A stretch of DNA of 64,000 bases from Bacteroides sp. MSB163 (lineage in GTDB: Bacteria; Bacteroidota; Bacteroidia; Bacteroidales; Bacteroidaceae), in the NCBI RefSeq assembly GCF_036416795.1, contig NZ_CP143867.1, positions 4,332,001 through 4,396,000 on the forward strand, written 5' to 3'. A program made the translations under genes and the position numbers. A model generated the notes under the pieces. The model saw only the letters and a list, made by a program, of their open reading frames with translations. It was not told the DNA's origin and did no database searches. Position 1 is the stretch's first letter. Every line of letters begins with the position of its first letter. Below, piece by piece: positions 8,227-16,710 of the stretch.

Positions 8227-9311
8227 TTTCCACTTCCTTTCAATTCAAGCTGAATGCTTTGGGCGGTTAATTCCAGCCGGTAGTTCTCTCCGTATTGCAA
8301 ATCAAGACGTTGCCGGATTTTATTTAATTCTATTTCCGGTTCCAAACAAGGTATGGATATCTGGCAGTTAAACTGAATATTCTCATCTTCTGCGTGCAGA
8401 TGGATGCCAATGGATGCAGGATATTCTTCCTGTGTTTCGATTTGTTTTACGGTGTACTGTATAAAAGGGATGAAAAGCAATGGGAATACAAAAGTACGTC
8501 CTGTCTCTCCCGATGCGTTCATGTGGAAATCAAATTTGCCGGAGACAAGTTGTTCCAGTTCCAAATAATTGGTGAGGAATTTGATTTCTGTATTTAACAA
8601 CACTTTTTCCCGGCTACAGTCATACAACTGATACCGGAGTATCTGGCTCAGTTTCATTAACATTTTTGAAGCCTTTCCCGGATTTACCAATGCCTGTTCT
8701 CCTGAATAGTGGAGTACCCGGAATAACATGGAAGGACTAAGTTGTTCTTTCAGATGTCCTATTTCAGACTGCAACCTGATTTTTTCTAATTGCATCACTC
8801 GTTGGTTTTCCAGTATCCAAAGCCGCAGCAAGACAGTCATGCCACCGCCCATGATACTAAGGAGCGTTAGTGGGAAAGAGGAAAGATAGTCCATTACAAA
8901 TGCCACTTTAGAGTATCCGACATAAATGTTAGGAACTAAGAAGATATCGGATACAATATACTCCTGTGTAGCTTGAAAGATAAAAACTACGATTAAAGCA
9001 GTTGAGAGGGAAAGAATATATGTCAGATATCTTTGTTTGAGCAAGTAACGGGGTACCAGATAGAGCAAATTGAAGTAGAAAATGGAACCATAGAGCAGAA
9101 ACATATTGAAGATAAGAAGATAGGTCCACTTACCCAACATCTCTATATAGCCCTGACAACTGAATAATACCAGATTACAGGCTATGACAAGTAGTGCCGC
9201 GATGACAGTGATATGTCTGGCTACCCGGAAGCGCGAACTGACGAGGAAGCGGTATAGAAAAGAATTATCATTGCCTATAATAGGTATTACTTTCATGGAA
9301 GTATCTTTCAT
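8223..9311 (-). CDS. Degenerate histidine kinase paralogue (probable pseudokinase)
   Basis: The 362-residue protein is built like its neighbour: four membrane segments (about 33-52, 62-86, 95-117 and 142-163), then a His_kinase-like domain. The catalytic features are gone. The phospho-acceptor motif NPHFLFN reads SPSMLFR (Ser194 at the His position), the N-box ENAVKHN reads QYTVKQI (residues 285-291), and the GGIGLTN box before the IRQRLDLQYG helix is absent. The frame is intact and coupled by a 4-base overlap to the intact kinase, so it is not obviously a dead gene. A role as a regulatory or heterodimer partner is an inference. It follows the receptor gene by 52 bases. Confidence 0.85.
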   Translation of the reverse strand: MKDTSMKVIPIIGNDNSFLYRFLVSSRFRVARHITVIAALLVIACNLVLFSCQGYIEMLGKWTYLLIFNMFLLYGSIFYFNLLYLVPRYLLKQRYLTYILSLSTALIVVFIFQATQEYIVSDIFLVPNIYVGYSKVAFVMDYLSSFPLTLLSIMGGGMTVLLRLWILENQRVMQLEKIRLQSEIGHLKEQLSPSMLFRVLHYSGEQALVNPGKASKMLMKLSQILRYQLYDCSREKVLLNTEIKFLTNYLELEQLVSGKFDFHMNASGETGRTFVFPLLFIPFIQYTVKQIETQEEYPASIGIHLHAEDENIQFNCQISIPCLEPEIELNKIRQRLDLQYGENYRLELTAQSIQLELKGSGK

Positions 9312-9363
9312 TTGAGATGACGAAGATAGAATAAATTCATATAAAACACTGGATTATCCTAAA

Positions 9364-11757
9364 TTAAAACTCTATTTTGTAGCTGATATTGGTCAGACCT
9401 GTTTTCTGTTCACTTGCCTCTATCTTTCCTGTTTTTATATTATAAAGATGCTGGATGAACTCTTTGCTGCCCGTAAAGTTGAGGCCTTTCACGGAGAATT
9501 CATGAGATACATGTCGTTTATTGATGCGGTAGCTTACTGTATAATTACCAATCAACATTGGAGAACGCTGAATGGAATATGCCCGCGTTTCATTATACTG
9601 CACTTCTTTATCGGGATGATCCATCGTTGCTTCCACATCTATCGGAGCATAGCGTTCTCCGCCTTGCAAAGTGAGCTTCAGGTTGACACTGAGAATGTTT
9701 TGTTTGTTGCGTCCCAGCATCCATTCTTTGCCGATTAGCCCGTTCAATACATATTTTCGGTTAAAGCGCGTGTTGTGCCAGACACCGTCGCCACCGCAAT
9801 AACGAGAATCGAATAGGGAGGCAGTTATCATGTAGTAGAGGCCTTTGTTCAGTGCTCGTTCCCAAGTGAAGTCTACACCGAAGTTGCGCCCTCGTCCTTT
9901 GTTCACTAAAGCATTTTCCACGAAAAATTCATCTCGGTTAAGTACTGAAAAAGAACTATCGCGCATGACAGGCACATCGTATAGGAACTGAATGTAAGGT
10001 TCCACTTTCAGACTTGTATTTTCTGAAACCTTATAGGCGAATGAAAGCATCAGATGGTGTGCTTTGGTGAAATCGAGGTTTTTGTTTACTGATCGGTCAC
10101 CGGTACTTTGCGTCTTTACAAAGTAAACGTCCATTTTTTCCATACGGCTATACATACCATAAGCCAAAGCAAAGGAAGTCCGAGTATTTGTTTGCCATTT
10201 CAGGCTGGCACGTGGCTCAAGGGTCCAACGATTATTCAGTGTGAGTAATTGTCCGTGCAGGCCGAAGTTCAGGCTTAGTTTATCGTTTATTCCCCATGCA
10301 GAACTGTTGTAGGCTGAAATCAAACAGGTGTTTCCGTCTCCTTTTGAGATTGTTTCCAACGGTTGATCAATGAATGGAACGAGTTCTAAATTCATGTTGT
10401 AGAACATTTGTGTAAAGGTTAATCCGGTTTTATTGGTAAAACGGTTATTTACTTTCCGGTTCAGTGACGAAGTCAGTATCAGGTTTGTGCTTCTGCTATT
10501 CTGATCGATGTTAGGTGAAGGATTAAATTCTCTGTCATAAGTGGTTTGTATGGCCTCTTGGTCGGAATACGTTCCGGCAAGTGTGGTTTTCAGCAACGTG
10601 TTTTCATTAAAGAAGTAGCGATGGGTAACACCTCCGGCTGCCATGTACTGCGTAGAACGTCCCTGTCCGGCATCTTCCAGGTAATCCCATTTATCCGGAT
10701 TCTTTTCGAGTGAGCTTTTGTATTTGTCAAGTAATGCAGTACCCCATACGGCAAAGGTACCTGCGTGGCGGGTAGGGAAGTTTAGTTTGAAGTTCAGGTC
10801 TTGATAGTCCATCTTTCCACCTAAGTCAACGTTCAGTAATCCTGTAGTGGAGTAGCGGTAATTGAAGATATACGAAGCCTTATGTTTCTTGCTTAACGGA
10901 CCTTCGGAGGCGAAATCTATTCCCATGATACCTACCTGGAATGTGTTTTCATTTCGCTGGTTGTTTCCGTTGCGTAGTTTCATGTCGAAGACACCGGAAA
11001 CAGCATTGCCGTATTCTGCCGGAAAAACACCTGTGAAGAAGTCGGAGTTTCCTAAAACCTGTGCACTGAGTGAGGACAGAATTCCACCTCCTAAAGTGGC
11101 GATATCTGCGAAATGGTTTGGATTGGGAATTTCCACATCTTCCAGTCGCCACTGCAATAAATGCGGGGCATTACCGTGGATGGATATACCATTATTGGAA
11201 ACGCTTGGCGTTACTCCGGCAAATGAAGCGACCAGTCGGGCCGGATCATCAAATCCACCTGCATAGCGACTCGCTTCTTCCACGCTGAGCATACGTGCTC
11301 CTGCGACGGCCATTTTATTCATGGCTTCGTTCCGGTTGTGCGCACGGACCACTACTTCGTTCAGTTCGTTTACGCTTTCCTGCAAAGCTATTTCCAGATA
11401 AACTTCCTTAGCGGAAGTCACCAGAATCTCCCGTACAGTCGCTGACTCATATCCCATGAAAGAGGCTTGTACAGAATGACGGCCTACCGGAACTTTTGGA
11501 AGTACGAAACGTCCGAGACTATCGCACATCATCCCTAATCCCGGAATATCCGTCAACTGTATCGTAGCATACGGAATAGGATGTCCTGATGCCCGGTCAT
11601 TGACTACTCCTCGCAGCGTTTGTACGGGGCGTTCACTACTTTGTGGGATATTCTCATTATCAACCGATGCTTGTCCGGGGATATTAGAAACTTCTTTTCC
11701 GAAAGAGCAAATTGAAATTAGCAATGCAATTATTACTAATGCTTTAGTTTTATCCAT
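9364..11757 (-). CDS. TonB-dependent receptor-like outer-membrane protein
   Basis: The 797-residue protein has a signal peptide (MDKTKALVIIALLISICSFG). A carboxypeptidase-regulatory-like domain follows at about 47-130 (LRGVVNDRASGHPIPYATIQL...GRFVLPKVPVGRHSVQASFMGYES). Then come a plug-like region (MLSVEEASRYAGGFDDPARLVASFAGV) and a long beta-barrel ending in aromatic YKIEF. It lacks the SusC-specific length and no SusD partner is adjacent, so the ligand is unknown. Some such proteins act as signalling or adhesion barrels rather than transporters. It heads the operon containing the kinase-like protein, kinase and LytTR regulator, which suggests a sensed or regulated substrate. A minus-strand -7 box lies at 11783-11790. 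Confidence 0.88.
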   Translation of the reverse strand: MDKTKALVIIALLISICSFGKEVSNIPGQASVDNENIPQSSERPVQTLRGVVNDRASGHPIPYATIQLTDIPGLGMMCDSLGRFVLPKVPVGRHSVQASFMGYESATVREILVTSAKEVYLEIALQESVNELNEVVVRAHNRNEAMNKMAVAGARMLSVEEASRYAGGFDDPARLVASFAGVTPSVSNNGISIHGNAPHLLQWRLEDVEIPNPNHFADIATLGGGILSSLSAQVLGNSDFFTGVFPAEYGNAVSGVFDMKLRNGNNQRNENTFQVGIMGIDFASEGPLSKKHKASYIFNYRYSTTGLLNVDLGGKMDYQDLNFKLNFPTRHAGTFAVWGTALLDKYKSSLEKNPDKWDYLEDAGQGRSTQYMAAGGVTHRYFFNENTLLKTTLAGTYSDQEAIQTTYDREFNPSPNIDQNSRSTNLILTSSLNRKVNNRFTNKTGLTFTQMFYNMNLELVPFIDQPLETISKGDGNTCLISAYNSSAWGINDKLSLNFGLHGQLLTLNNRWTLEPRASLKWQTNTRTSFALAYGMYSRMEKMDVYFVKTQSTGDRSVNKNLDFTKAHHLMLSFAYKVSENTSLKVEPYIQFLYDVPVMRDSSFSVLNRDEFFVENALVNKGRGRNFGVDFTWERALNKGLYYMITASLFDSRYCGGDGVWHNTRFNRKYVLNGLIGKEWMLGRNKQNILSVNLKLTLQGGERYAPIDVEATMDHPDKEVQYNETRAYSIQRSPMLIGNYTVSYRINKRHVSHEFSVKGLNFTGSKEFIQHLYNIKTGKIEASEQKTGLTNISYKIEF

Positions 11758-11782
11758 CTTTATCGTTTTTGGTTTAATGCGA

Positions 11783-11790
11783 CAAAGATA
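11783..11790 (-). promoter_or_regulatory. -7 box of the receptor-kinase-regulator operon
   Basis: Minus-strand TATCTTTG fits TAnnTTTG and lies 26-33 bases upstream of the receptor start at 11757. No good -33 TTTG is seen at the usual distance, which is compatible with activator dependence. Confidence 0.5.
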
Positions 11791-11885
11791 GGGCTCTGCA
11801 ATACGCTACTCTTTTATTTGAGACGAACCGGATGGCTTTGTAGACGAAACTTTATGATTTAGCGGAAGAACCTTTATACTTATGG

Positions 11886-12000
11886 CTCCTTCTTGTCTTA
11901 TCTATTACAAAAGCCTTACCAGTTGTATAACTCATACGTGTTGAGTTGTATAACCCGGGCTGTATAAGTTGTACAACTGGTAAATCTTTCGTAGTAAGTA
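11886..12000. repeat. 23-bp phased repeat array with GTTGTAYAAC
   Basis: GTTGTATAAC starts at 11922 and 11945 and GTTGTACAAC at 11968, exactly 23 bases apart. Flanking 23-base units ending at 11908 and 12000 keep weaker matches. GTTGTACAAC is itself a perfect palindrome. The outer copies also make a 17-base inverted repeat with one mismatch (11916-11932 with 11967-11983). The array lies between the ABC-F stop and the receptor operon start, about 135-215 bases upstream of the receptor -7 box. It is probably a set of operator sites on one helix face. Confidence 0.7.
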
Positions 12001-12020
12001 AGAGAAAAAAAGGTAGTAAG

Positions 12021-13625
12021 CTATTTGCTTCCTAACTTAACCCATGATTTACAGTTTATTTCTTTCAGAAATTCCTTATCATGTGATATGGCAATTACCG
12101 TTCCTGCATAGTCCCGGATGGTTGCTGTAATGATCTCGATACTTTCAATATCCAGATTATTGGTCGGTTCGTCCAGTATGAAAACATCCGGGGTATTATC
12201 TGCAATCATCAGGCAACAGAAGGAAAGGCGCATCTTTTCTCCACCACTAAGTAATCTGCAAGACTTGTTCCATGTAGCTGCCGGGAAGAGATAACGATTC
12301 AATATAGTTTTCAGCTCATGCTCCGGCAGATGGCGCCGATTGAAATATTCCGCCTGTTCCAGAATACTATATTCATTATGGATAAGAGAATATTCCTGAT
12401 TCAGATAAACTGTGCTGAAATCAATACGGTCAAGTGTTCCGCTGACGGCAGAAAGATCTCCGCAAAGCAGTTTCAACAATGTGGTTTTGCCGCTGCCGTT
12501 ATTGCCTTCAATATAGAAGCGGTTGCCACTCCGTAACTGAAAACTCAACGGGATTTTCCACATAGGCTGGGGAGCGTCCGGATATTGAAAGTTCAGTTCC
12601 TTTGCAGTAGCCAATATCTTACCTTCATGCAGGGTGGAAGCATTGAAATTCGTTTTTAATTTCTCTGCAAGAGGTAAAGCACTCTTAATGTTCTGCATGT
12701 CCTGTTGCAACTTTTCCGCTTTTTCAGTATGCATACTTTTCAGTTTATTAGTGCTTACTTCCGCTCTGTTCTTCATGGCACCCATCATAATACGGGGGAT
12801 TCCTTTTTTGATGGCAGCTTTCTCACCCCGTACATTTTGTTTTGCCTTCTGTTCTGCCAATTCACGGGCTGTTTTTCGGGCAAGTCGCAGAGCTTTTTGC
12901 TTTTCTTCTAATTGTTCTTGCAAAGCATTCAACCGGATACCCTTTTGTTCTTTAAAAAAATCATAATTGCCACCATAGAAAGTCAGTCCGGTAGAAGATA
13001 ATTCACAAATGGTAGGTAATAGGTTTAGTAAAGCCCGGTCGTGGCTGATGACAAGTACAATGGCAGGAGTACGCTGTACAAGATCATATAGCCGTTGTCT
13101 TCCTGCTGTATCTAGATGATTTGTTGGTTCATCCAGTAAAATAGCGGTAGGTGAGTGTAGTTCCATACCGGCAAGGAAGATACGTGTTTTTTCTCCTCCA
13201 CTTAATCCGTCCATCAGGCGGGAGAGGGGAATACTATCCATTCCCCAAGCAGACAAGGTAGCTTGGGTACGTTCTTCAATATTCCAGTCATCATTTAGTG
13301 TGGTGAAATGTTTTTCGGATACATCTCCATTCAGGATGGCATGCAAAGCTTCTAGTTTGTCATCTATCCTTAAAGCCTGTGCAATAGTCTGATCATCATA
13401 TTGCCCGAAATGTTGCGGCACATAGTAAAGATGTTCCGGACGACTGACAGTTCCCTTTGTAGCGGATAAATCTCCTGCAATAATCTTCATTAAAGTGGAT
13501 TTTCCACAACCGTTGTTTCCGGTCAGTGCCATTTTATTCCCCGGATTGATAATGAGGTTCAAATGTTGGAACAGGATTTCTTTGTCGGAATGGACATAAC
13601 TAAGATCTCTGATAATAATACTCAT
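12021..13625 (-). CDS. ABC-F family ATP-binding protein
   Basis: The 534-residue protein has two ABC domains and no membrane segments. Domain 1 has Walker A GNNGCGKST (37-45), signature LSGGEKTRIF and Walker B AILLDEPTNHLD. Domain 2 has GNNGSGKTT, LSGGEKMRLSF and VFILDEPTNNLD. A long charged linker (about 225-325, rich in Lys, Glu and Ala) joins them, as in ABC-F proteins that enter the ribosomal E-site. ABC-F members act in translation. Some (Msr, Lsa, Vga types) protect ribosomes from antibiotics, and the long interdomain linker plus structured leader make that plausible here. The sequence alone does not prove resistance. It is transcribed divergently from the hybrid kinase gene. Confidence 0.9.
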   Translation of the reverse strand: MSIIIRDLSYVHSDKEILFQHLNLIINPGNKMALTGNNGCGKSTLMKIIAGDLSATKGTVSRPEHLYYVPQHFGQYDDQTIAQALRIDDKLEALHAILNGDVSEKHFTTLNDDWNIEERTQATLSAWGMDSIPLSRLMDGLSGGEKTRIFLAGMELHSPTAILLDEPTNHLDTAGRQRLYDLVQRTPAIVLVISHDRALLNLLPTICELSSTGLTFYGGNYDFFKEQKGIRLNALQEQLEEKQKALRLARKTARELAEQKAKQNVRGEKAAIKKGIPRIMMGAMKNRAEVSTNKLKSMHTEKAEKLQQDMQNIKSALPLAEKLKTNFNASTLHEGKILATAKELNFQYPDAPQPMWKIPLSFQLRSGNRFYIEGNNGSGKTTLLKLLCGDLSAVSGTLDRIDFSTVYLNQEYSLIHNEYSILEQAEYFNRRHLPEHELKTILNRYLFPAATWNKSCRLLSGGEKMRLSFCCLMIADNTPDVFILDEPTNNLDIESIEIITATIRDYAGTVIAISHDKEFLKEINCKSWVKLGSK

Positions 13626-13629
13626 GGTA

Positions 13630-13722
13630 AATACTGTGTTTAAAGAAGTGAATACACTGTATCAAAAGGACTTCTGATACAATAAAATCTCGATTTTGGA
13701 GGGAATAGACAAACACAGTATT
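13630..13722 (-). promoter_or_regulatory. Structured leader of the ABC-F gene
   Basis: In the minus-strand leader a perfect 12-bp inverted repeat (AATACTGTGTTT at 13630-13641, AAACACAGTATT at 13711-13722) encloses a second hairpin. That hairpin (13658-13681) has a 10-bp stem containing one G-T pair and a GTCC loop. The 3' arm of the long repeat ends 4 bases before the ATG, so pairing would mask the ribosome-binding region. This arrangement suits translational attenuation. Confidence 0.55.
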
Positions 13723-13724
13723 GG

Positions 13725-13754
13725 CTAAACATTCACGTTTGTGATGCTCAGCAT
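13725..13754 (-). CDS. Possible 9-codon leader peptide of the ABC-F gene
   Basis: On the minus strand ATG...TAG encodes MLSITNVNV and ends three bases before the 5' arm of the 12-bp leader repeat. Two other tiny frames (MRISK and MLYNSEC) lie further upstream in the same leader. Position relative to the hairpins resembles inducible ribosome-targeting resistance leaders, but frames this short occur by chance. Confidence 0.3.
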   Translation of the reverse strand: MLSITNVNV

Positions 13755-13847
13755 TCTGAATTATAAAGCATGTGAAAAGTGATGTTTACCGAAATGTTTG
13801 TCTTTACTTAGAAATTCTCATCGTAGCAATTATTTAGTTAGTGGGCG

Positions 13848-13855
13848 CAAAGATA
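13848..13855 (-). promoter_or_regulatory. -7 box for the ABC-F transcript
   Basis: Minus-strand TATCTTTG fits TAnnTTTG. It would start a leader of roughly 215 bases before the ABC-F start codon. The 365-base gap between the divergent genes otherwise holds only the leader structures and the opposing promoter. Confidence 0.5.
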
Positions 13856-13913
13856 AACATTTCTTTTGGAAATAGCTTTTTATAGGAAAATTTTTATTTG
13901 TAAAATAAATCCA

Positions 13914-13921
13914 TATATTTG
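13914..13921 (+). promoter_or_regulatory. -7 box for the hybrid kinase gene
   Basis: TATATTTG matches TAnnTTTG 70 bases upstream of the start at 13991. The nearest TTTG (13897-13900) is only 13 bases away, so the -33 element is uncertain. Confidence 0.5.
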
Positions 13922-13990
13922 CAAAATGTGTGATGTGGCTCGTTAGAGTTCAAGTAATCATTTTATTCAATTTACAGTTATCGATCAAAT

Positions 13991-16120
13991 ATGAAATCTA
14001 CTGATTCCGAACAAGAAGAAGTCGGTATGGAACTGGAACAGTACCGTACCCGGCTCGAACAAATGGTCGAAGAAAAATCTAAAGACCTGATTGCCATTCA
14101 AGAGAATCTGGAAGCAACCAACCGGCGGCAGGCGTTGTTTATTAAGGTACTGCAAATACTTCAATTGGAACCAGATATTCCCACAGCCATGAATATGGCA
14201 CTTGCAGAAATCGGTCGTTATACTGGTGTTGATCGTTTGGCAACATGGGAAAACCACCTTGACGGAATTACGTACGGATGTACCAATGAATGGTGTAACG
14301 ATGGTATTGAACCGGCTATAGATTACTTGCGGAGTATGACTATTGAAGCGGGGAAGCCTTGGTTTGACATGCTCGAAGAAAACCATATTATCTGTACGTC
14401 TGATATTTATTCACTCGATCCCTTTATTACTCAGATGCTTGAAATTCAGGGTGTAAAAGCTATTGCTGTTTTTCCTTTGTCACAGTTAGGGGTGCATTTT
14501 GGCTTCCTGTCATTTAACTTTTGCTGGAATAAGCAGTGGGACGAAAAAGATGTGGAACTAATGAGCCAAATATCGCAAATTGTATCTACCGCTACGAAAC
14601 GCTGGCAAGTAGAAACTTCCCTGCAATTGTCTCAGCGAACCATGCAAAAGGTATTGGATAATATCAATGCCAATATCTTTGTTTGTGATTATGATACACA
14701 GAAGGTGCTTTTTGCAAATAAGCCTTTCAGGGAAGAAGCCGGACAGGTTTCGGAAAATGCAGAATGCTGGAAAATGCTGAATGCAGGGTTGAATGGATTG
14801 TGTGCGCATTGCCCGAAACCACAGTTGCTCGATGCTGATCGCAAATTTACAGGTGTTCATTTCTGGGAAGACTATAATCCAATTACCGAACGTTGGTATA
14901 CCATCCAGAGTATGGCGATAAAATGGCTCGACGGACGATGGGCAATCATGGAATTGGCCACTGATATTACTACTCGTAAACAGGTAGAACTGGAGTTGAT
15001 TCTGGCTAAGGAAAAAGCGGAAGAGTCGGATAGACTAAAATCAGCATTCCTTGCGAACATGAGCCATGAAATACGCACTCCTTTGAATGCTATCGTGGGC
15101 TTTTCAAGTCTGCTTGCCGAAGCCGATGATGATGAGCGTGAATCGTACATGTCTCTGGTAGAGGAGAACAACGAACTGCTGCTTAATCTTATTTCTGATA
15201 TTTTGGATATTTCTAAAATTGAGGCCGGTACGGTAGAGCTTATTATAACAAGAGTGGATGTGGCCCGACTTTGCCGCGAAGTCATTTCCACCTGCTCGCA
15301 TAAAAAACATGATGAGGCGGTGGTGTTACGTTTTGACGAAAGTTCACCTCAGATAATGGTTGATGCCGATAAGAATCGAATTATGCAGGTGCTTTCTAAC
15401 TTCATAACCAACGCTTTAAAATTTACAACCAAGGGATCGGTTACTCTTTCTTATAGATTGAAAGATGACGGTCTGCTGCATTTTTGTGTAACGGATACCG
15501 GTAAAGGTATTCCTGCTGAACAGCAGCATGAGATTTTCAGTCGTTTTGTAAAACTCGACTCTTTTTCACAGGGTGCCGGTCTTGGTTTGTCTATATGTCA
15601 GAGTTTAGTAGAACGGATGGGAGGACAGATTGGAGTAAACTCCCGTGAAGGAGAAGGTTCGTGTTTCTGGTTTACACATCCGTATACACTCGATGCCTCA
15701 TTGGATTCGGATGCTGCAACAAAGGGTGGAGAGCAAGCTATAAAGATTGTTCCAAGGAACTATAAACCTCTACTTCTGGTGGCCGAGGATATAGATAGTA
15801 ACTATTTGTTGATCGAGGCGCTTCTCAGGAAGGATTACCGTCTGCTGAGAGCACATGACGGCAATGAAGCTATAGACCTTTTCAATACTCAAGCTCCTGA
15901 TCTCATTTTTATGGATATGAAGATGCCGGGTATGAACGGGATAGATACAGTCGTTATGTTAAGGGAAGGCGGTGCTCAGATGCCCATCATAGCACTTACG
16001 GCATTTGCTTATGACGATGATAGGGCATTGGCGCTCAATGTGGGTTGCAATGACTTTTTGACCAAACCTGTTTCGCCACTCGAGTTGCGCAGGATGGTCA
16101 GTAAATGGATAGAGAAATAA
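13991..16120 (+). CDS. Cytoplasmic hybrid sensor histidine kinase (GAF-PAS-HisKA-HATPase-REC)
   Basis: The 709-residue protein has no signal peptide or membrane segment. An N-terminal coiled coil (LEQYRTRLEQMVEEKSKDL) leads into a GAF-like domain (about 45-200), a PAS-like domain (about 215-335), and HisKA with His359 in ANMSHEIRTPLNAIVGFSS. The HATPase domain has the N-box NFITNALKF and G-boxes DTGKGIP and GAGLGLSI. The C-terminal receiver carries Asp642 in LIFMDMKMPGMNG. There is no DNA-binding output, so the phosphoryl group must go to a phosphotransfer protein or control something by protein contact. The GAF and PAS domains imply a cytoplasmic signal. No cognate regulator is adjacent. Confidence 0.92.
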   Translation: MKSTDSEQEEVGMELEQYRTRLEQMVEEKSKDLIAIQENLEATNRRQALFIKVLQILQLEPDIPTAMNMALAEIGRYTGVDRLATWENHLDGITYGCTNEWCNDGIEPAIDYLRSMTIEAGKPWFDMLEENHIICTSDIYSLDPFITQMLEIQGVKAIAVFPLSQLGVHFGFLSFNFCWNKQWDEKDVELMSQISQIVSTATKRWQVETSLQLSQRTMQKVLDNINANIFVCDYDTQKVLFANKPFREEAGQVSENAECWKMLNAGLNGLCAHCPKPQLLDADRKFTGVHFWEDYNPITERWYTIQSMAIKWLDGRWAIMELATDITTRKQVELELILAKEKAEESDRLKSAFLANMSHEIRTPLNAIVGFSSLLAEADDDERESYMSLVEENNELLLNLISDILDISKIEAGTVELIITRVDVARLCREVISTCSHKKHDEAVVLRFDESSPQIMVDADKNRIMQVLSNFITNALKFTTKGSVTLSYRLKDDGLLHFCVTDTGKGIPAEQQHEIFSRFVKLDSFSQGAGLGLSICQSLVERMGGQIGVNSREGEGSCFWFTHPYTLDASLDSDAATKGGEQAIKIVPRNYKPLLLVAEDIDSNYLLIEALLRKDYRLLRAHDGNEAIDLFNTQAPDLIFMDMKMPGMNGIDTVVMLREGGAQMPIIALTAFAYDDDRALALNVGCNDFLTKPVSPLELRRMVSKWIEK

Positions 16121-16132
16121 GTTTTGGAAGTA

Positions 16133-16612
16133 TTATTCCATAGAAGATGCGTCAAATGACAAAGGCAGCAAAGCGCCTACACTCTTCATTTCGTAAATAC
16201 CCTTTTTCCCGAAGAGTAAAATGCGCATCGGTTGTTTGAAGCGTTTTTCTGTTTCAAGCATCACTTGACGGCATGCACCACAGGGTGGAATCGGATCATC
16301 CAAAAAATCCCGTTCATTGCGTGCAGCAATGGCAAGTGTTTCTACTGCCTGATCGGGATATTGGGAGTTTGCATAAAACAAGGTAGTACGTTCGGCACAA
16401 AGTCCCGATGGATAAGCTGCGTTTTCTTGATTGGTACCTGTGACAACCATACCATTTGCCAAACGTGCAGCGGCACCCACGGAGAAGTGCGAGTAGGGGG
16501 CATAACTGCGTTGGGTAGCTTCGCGTGCGGCATCCATCAGTTGGCGGTCAGCATCACTTAATTCATTATAATCGTATATTTTAATGTCAATTTGTAAGGT
16601 CAAATCTTTCAT
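16133..16612 (-). CDS. cdd: Cytidine deaminase
   Basis: The 159-residue protein matches homotetrameric cytidine deaminases. It has YAPYSHFSVGAAARL near residues 37-51, the catalytic CAE (Cys72, Glu74) in NAAYPSGLCAERTTLF, and the second zinc motif PPCGACRQVM with Cys111 and Cys114. It converts cytidine and deoxycytidine to uridine and deoxyuridine in pyrimidine salvage. The gene converges on the hybrid kinase gene with only 12 bases between stops. A minus-strand -7 box TAACTTTG lies at 16644-16651, 32-39 bases before the start. The roughly 17-residue extension ahead of the core is normal for Bacteroides versions as far as I recall. Confidence 0.95.
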   Translation of the reverse strand: MKDLTLQIDIKIYDYNELSDADRQLMDAAREATQRSYAPYSHFSVGAAARLANGMVVTGTNQENAAYPSGLCAERTTLFYANSQYPDQAVETLAIAARNERDFLDDPIPPCGACRQVMLETEKRFKQPMRILLFGKKGIYEMKSVGALLPLSFDASSME

Positions 16613-16710
16613 AAGGCAGTGATGTATATTGTAATTAATGTTACAAAGTTAGAAAAGAGATTGGTAATTCCAATTCTTTTTAAGATTTTTGTACCTCAAC
16701 TTTTACTGAT

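Noticed and set aside
11916..11983. Canonical LytTR binding site
   Set aside because: The GTTGTAYAAC copies do not satisfy the published 9-bp LytTR consensus at the last positions, so the link to the regulator is kept as a hypothesis only.
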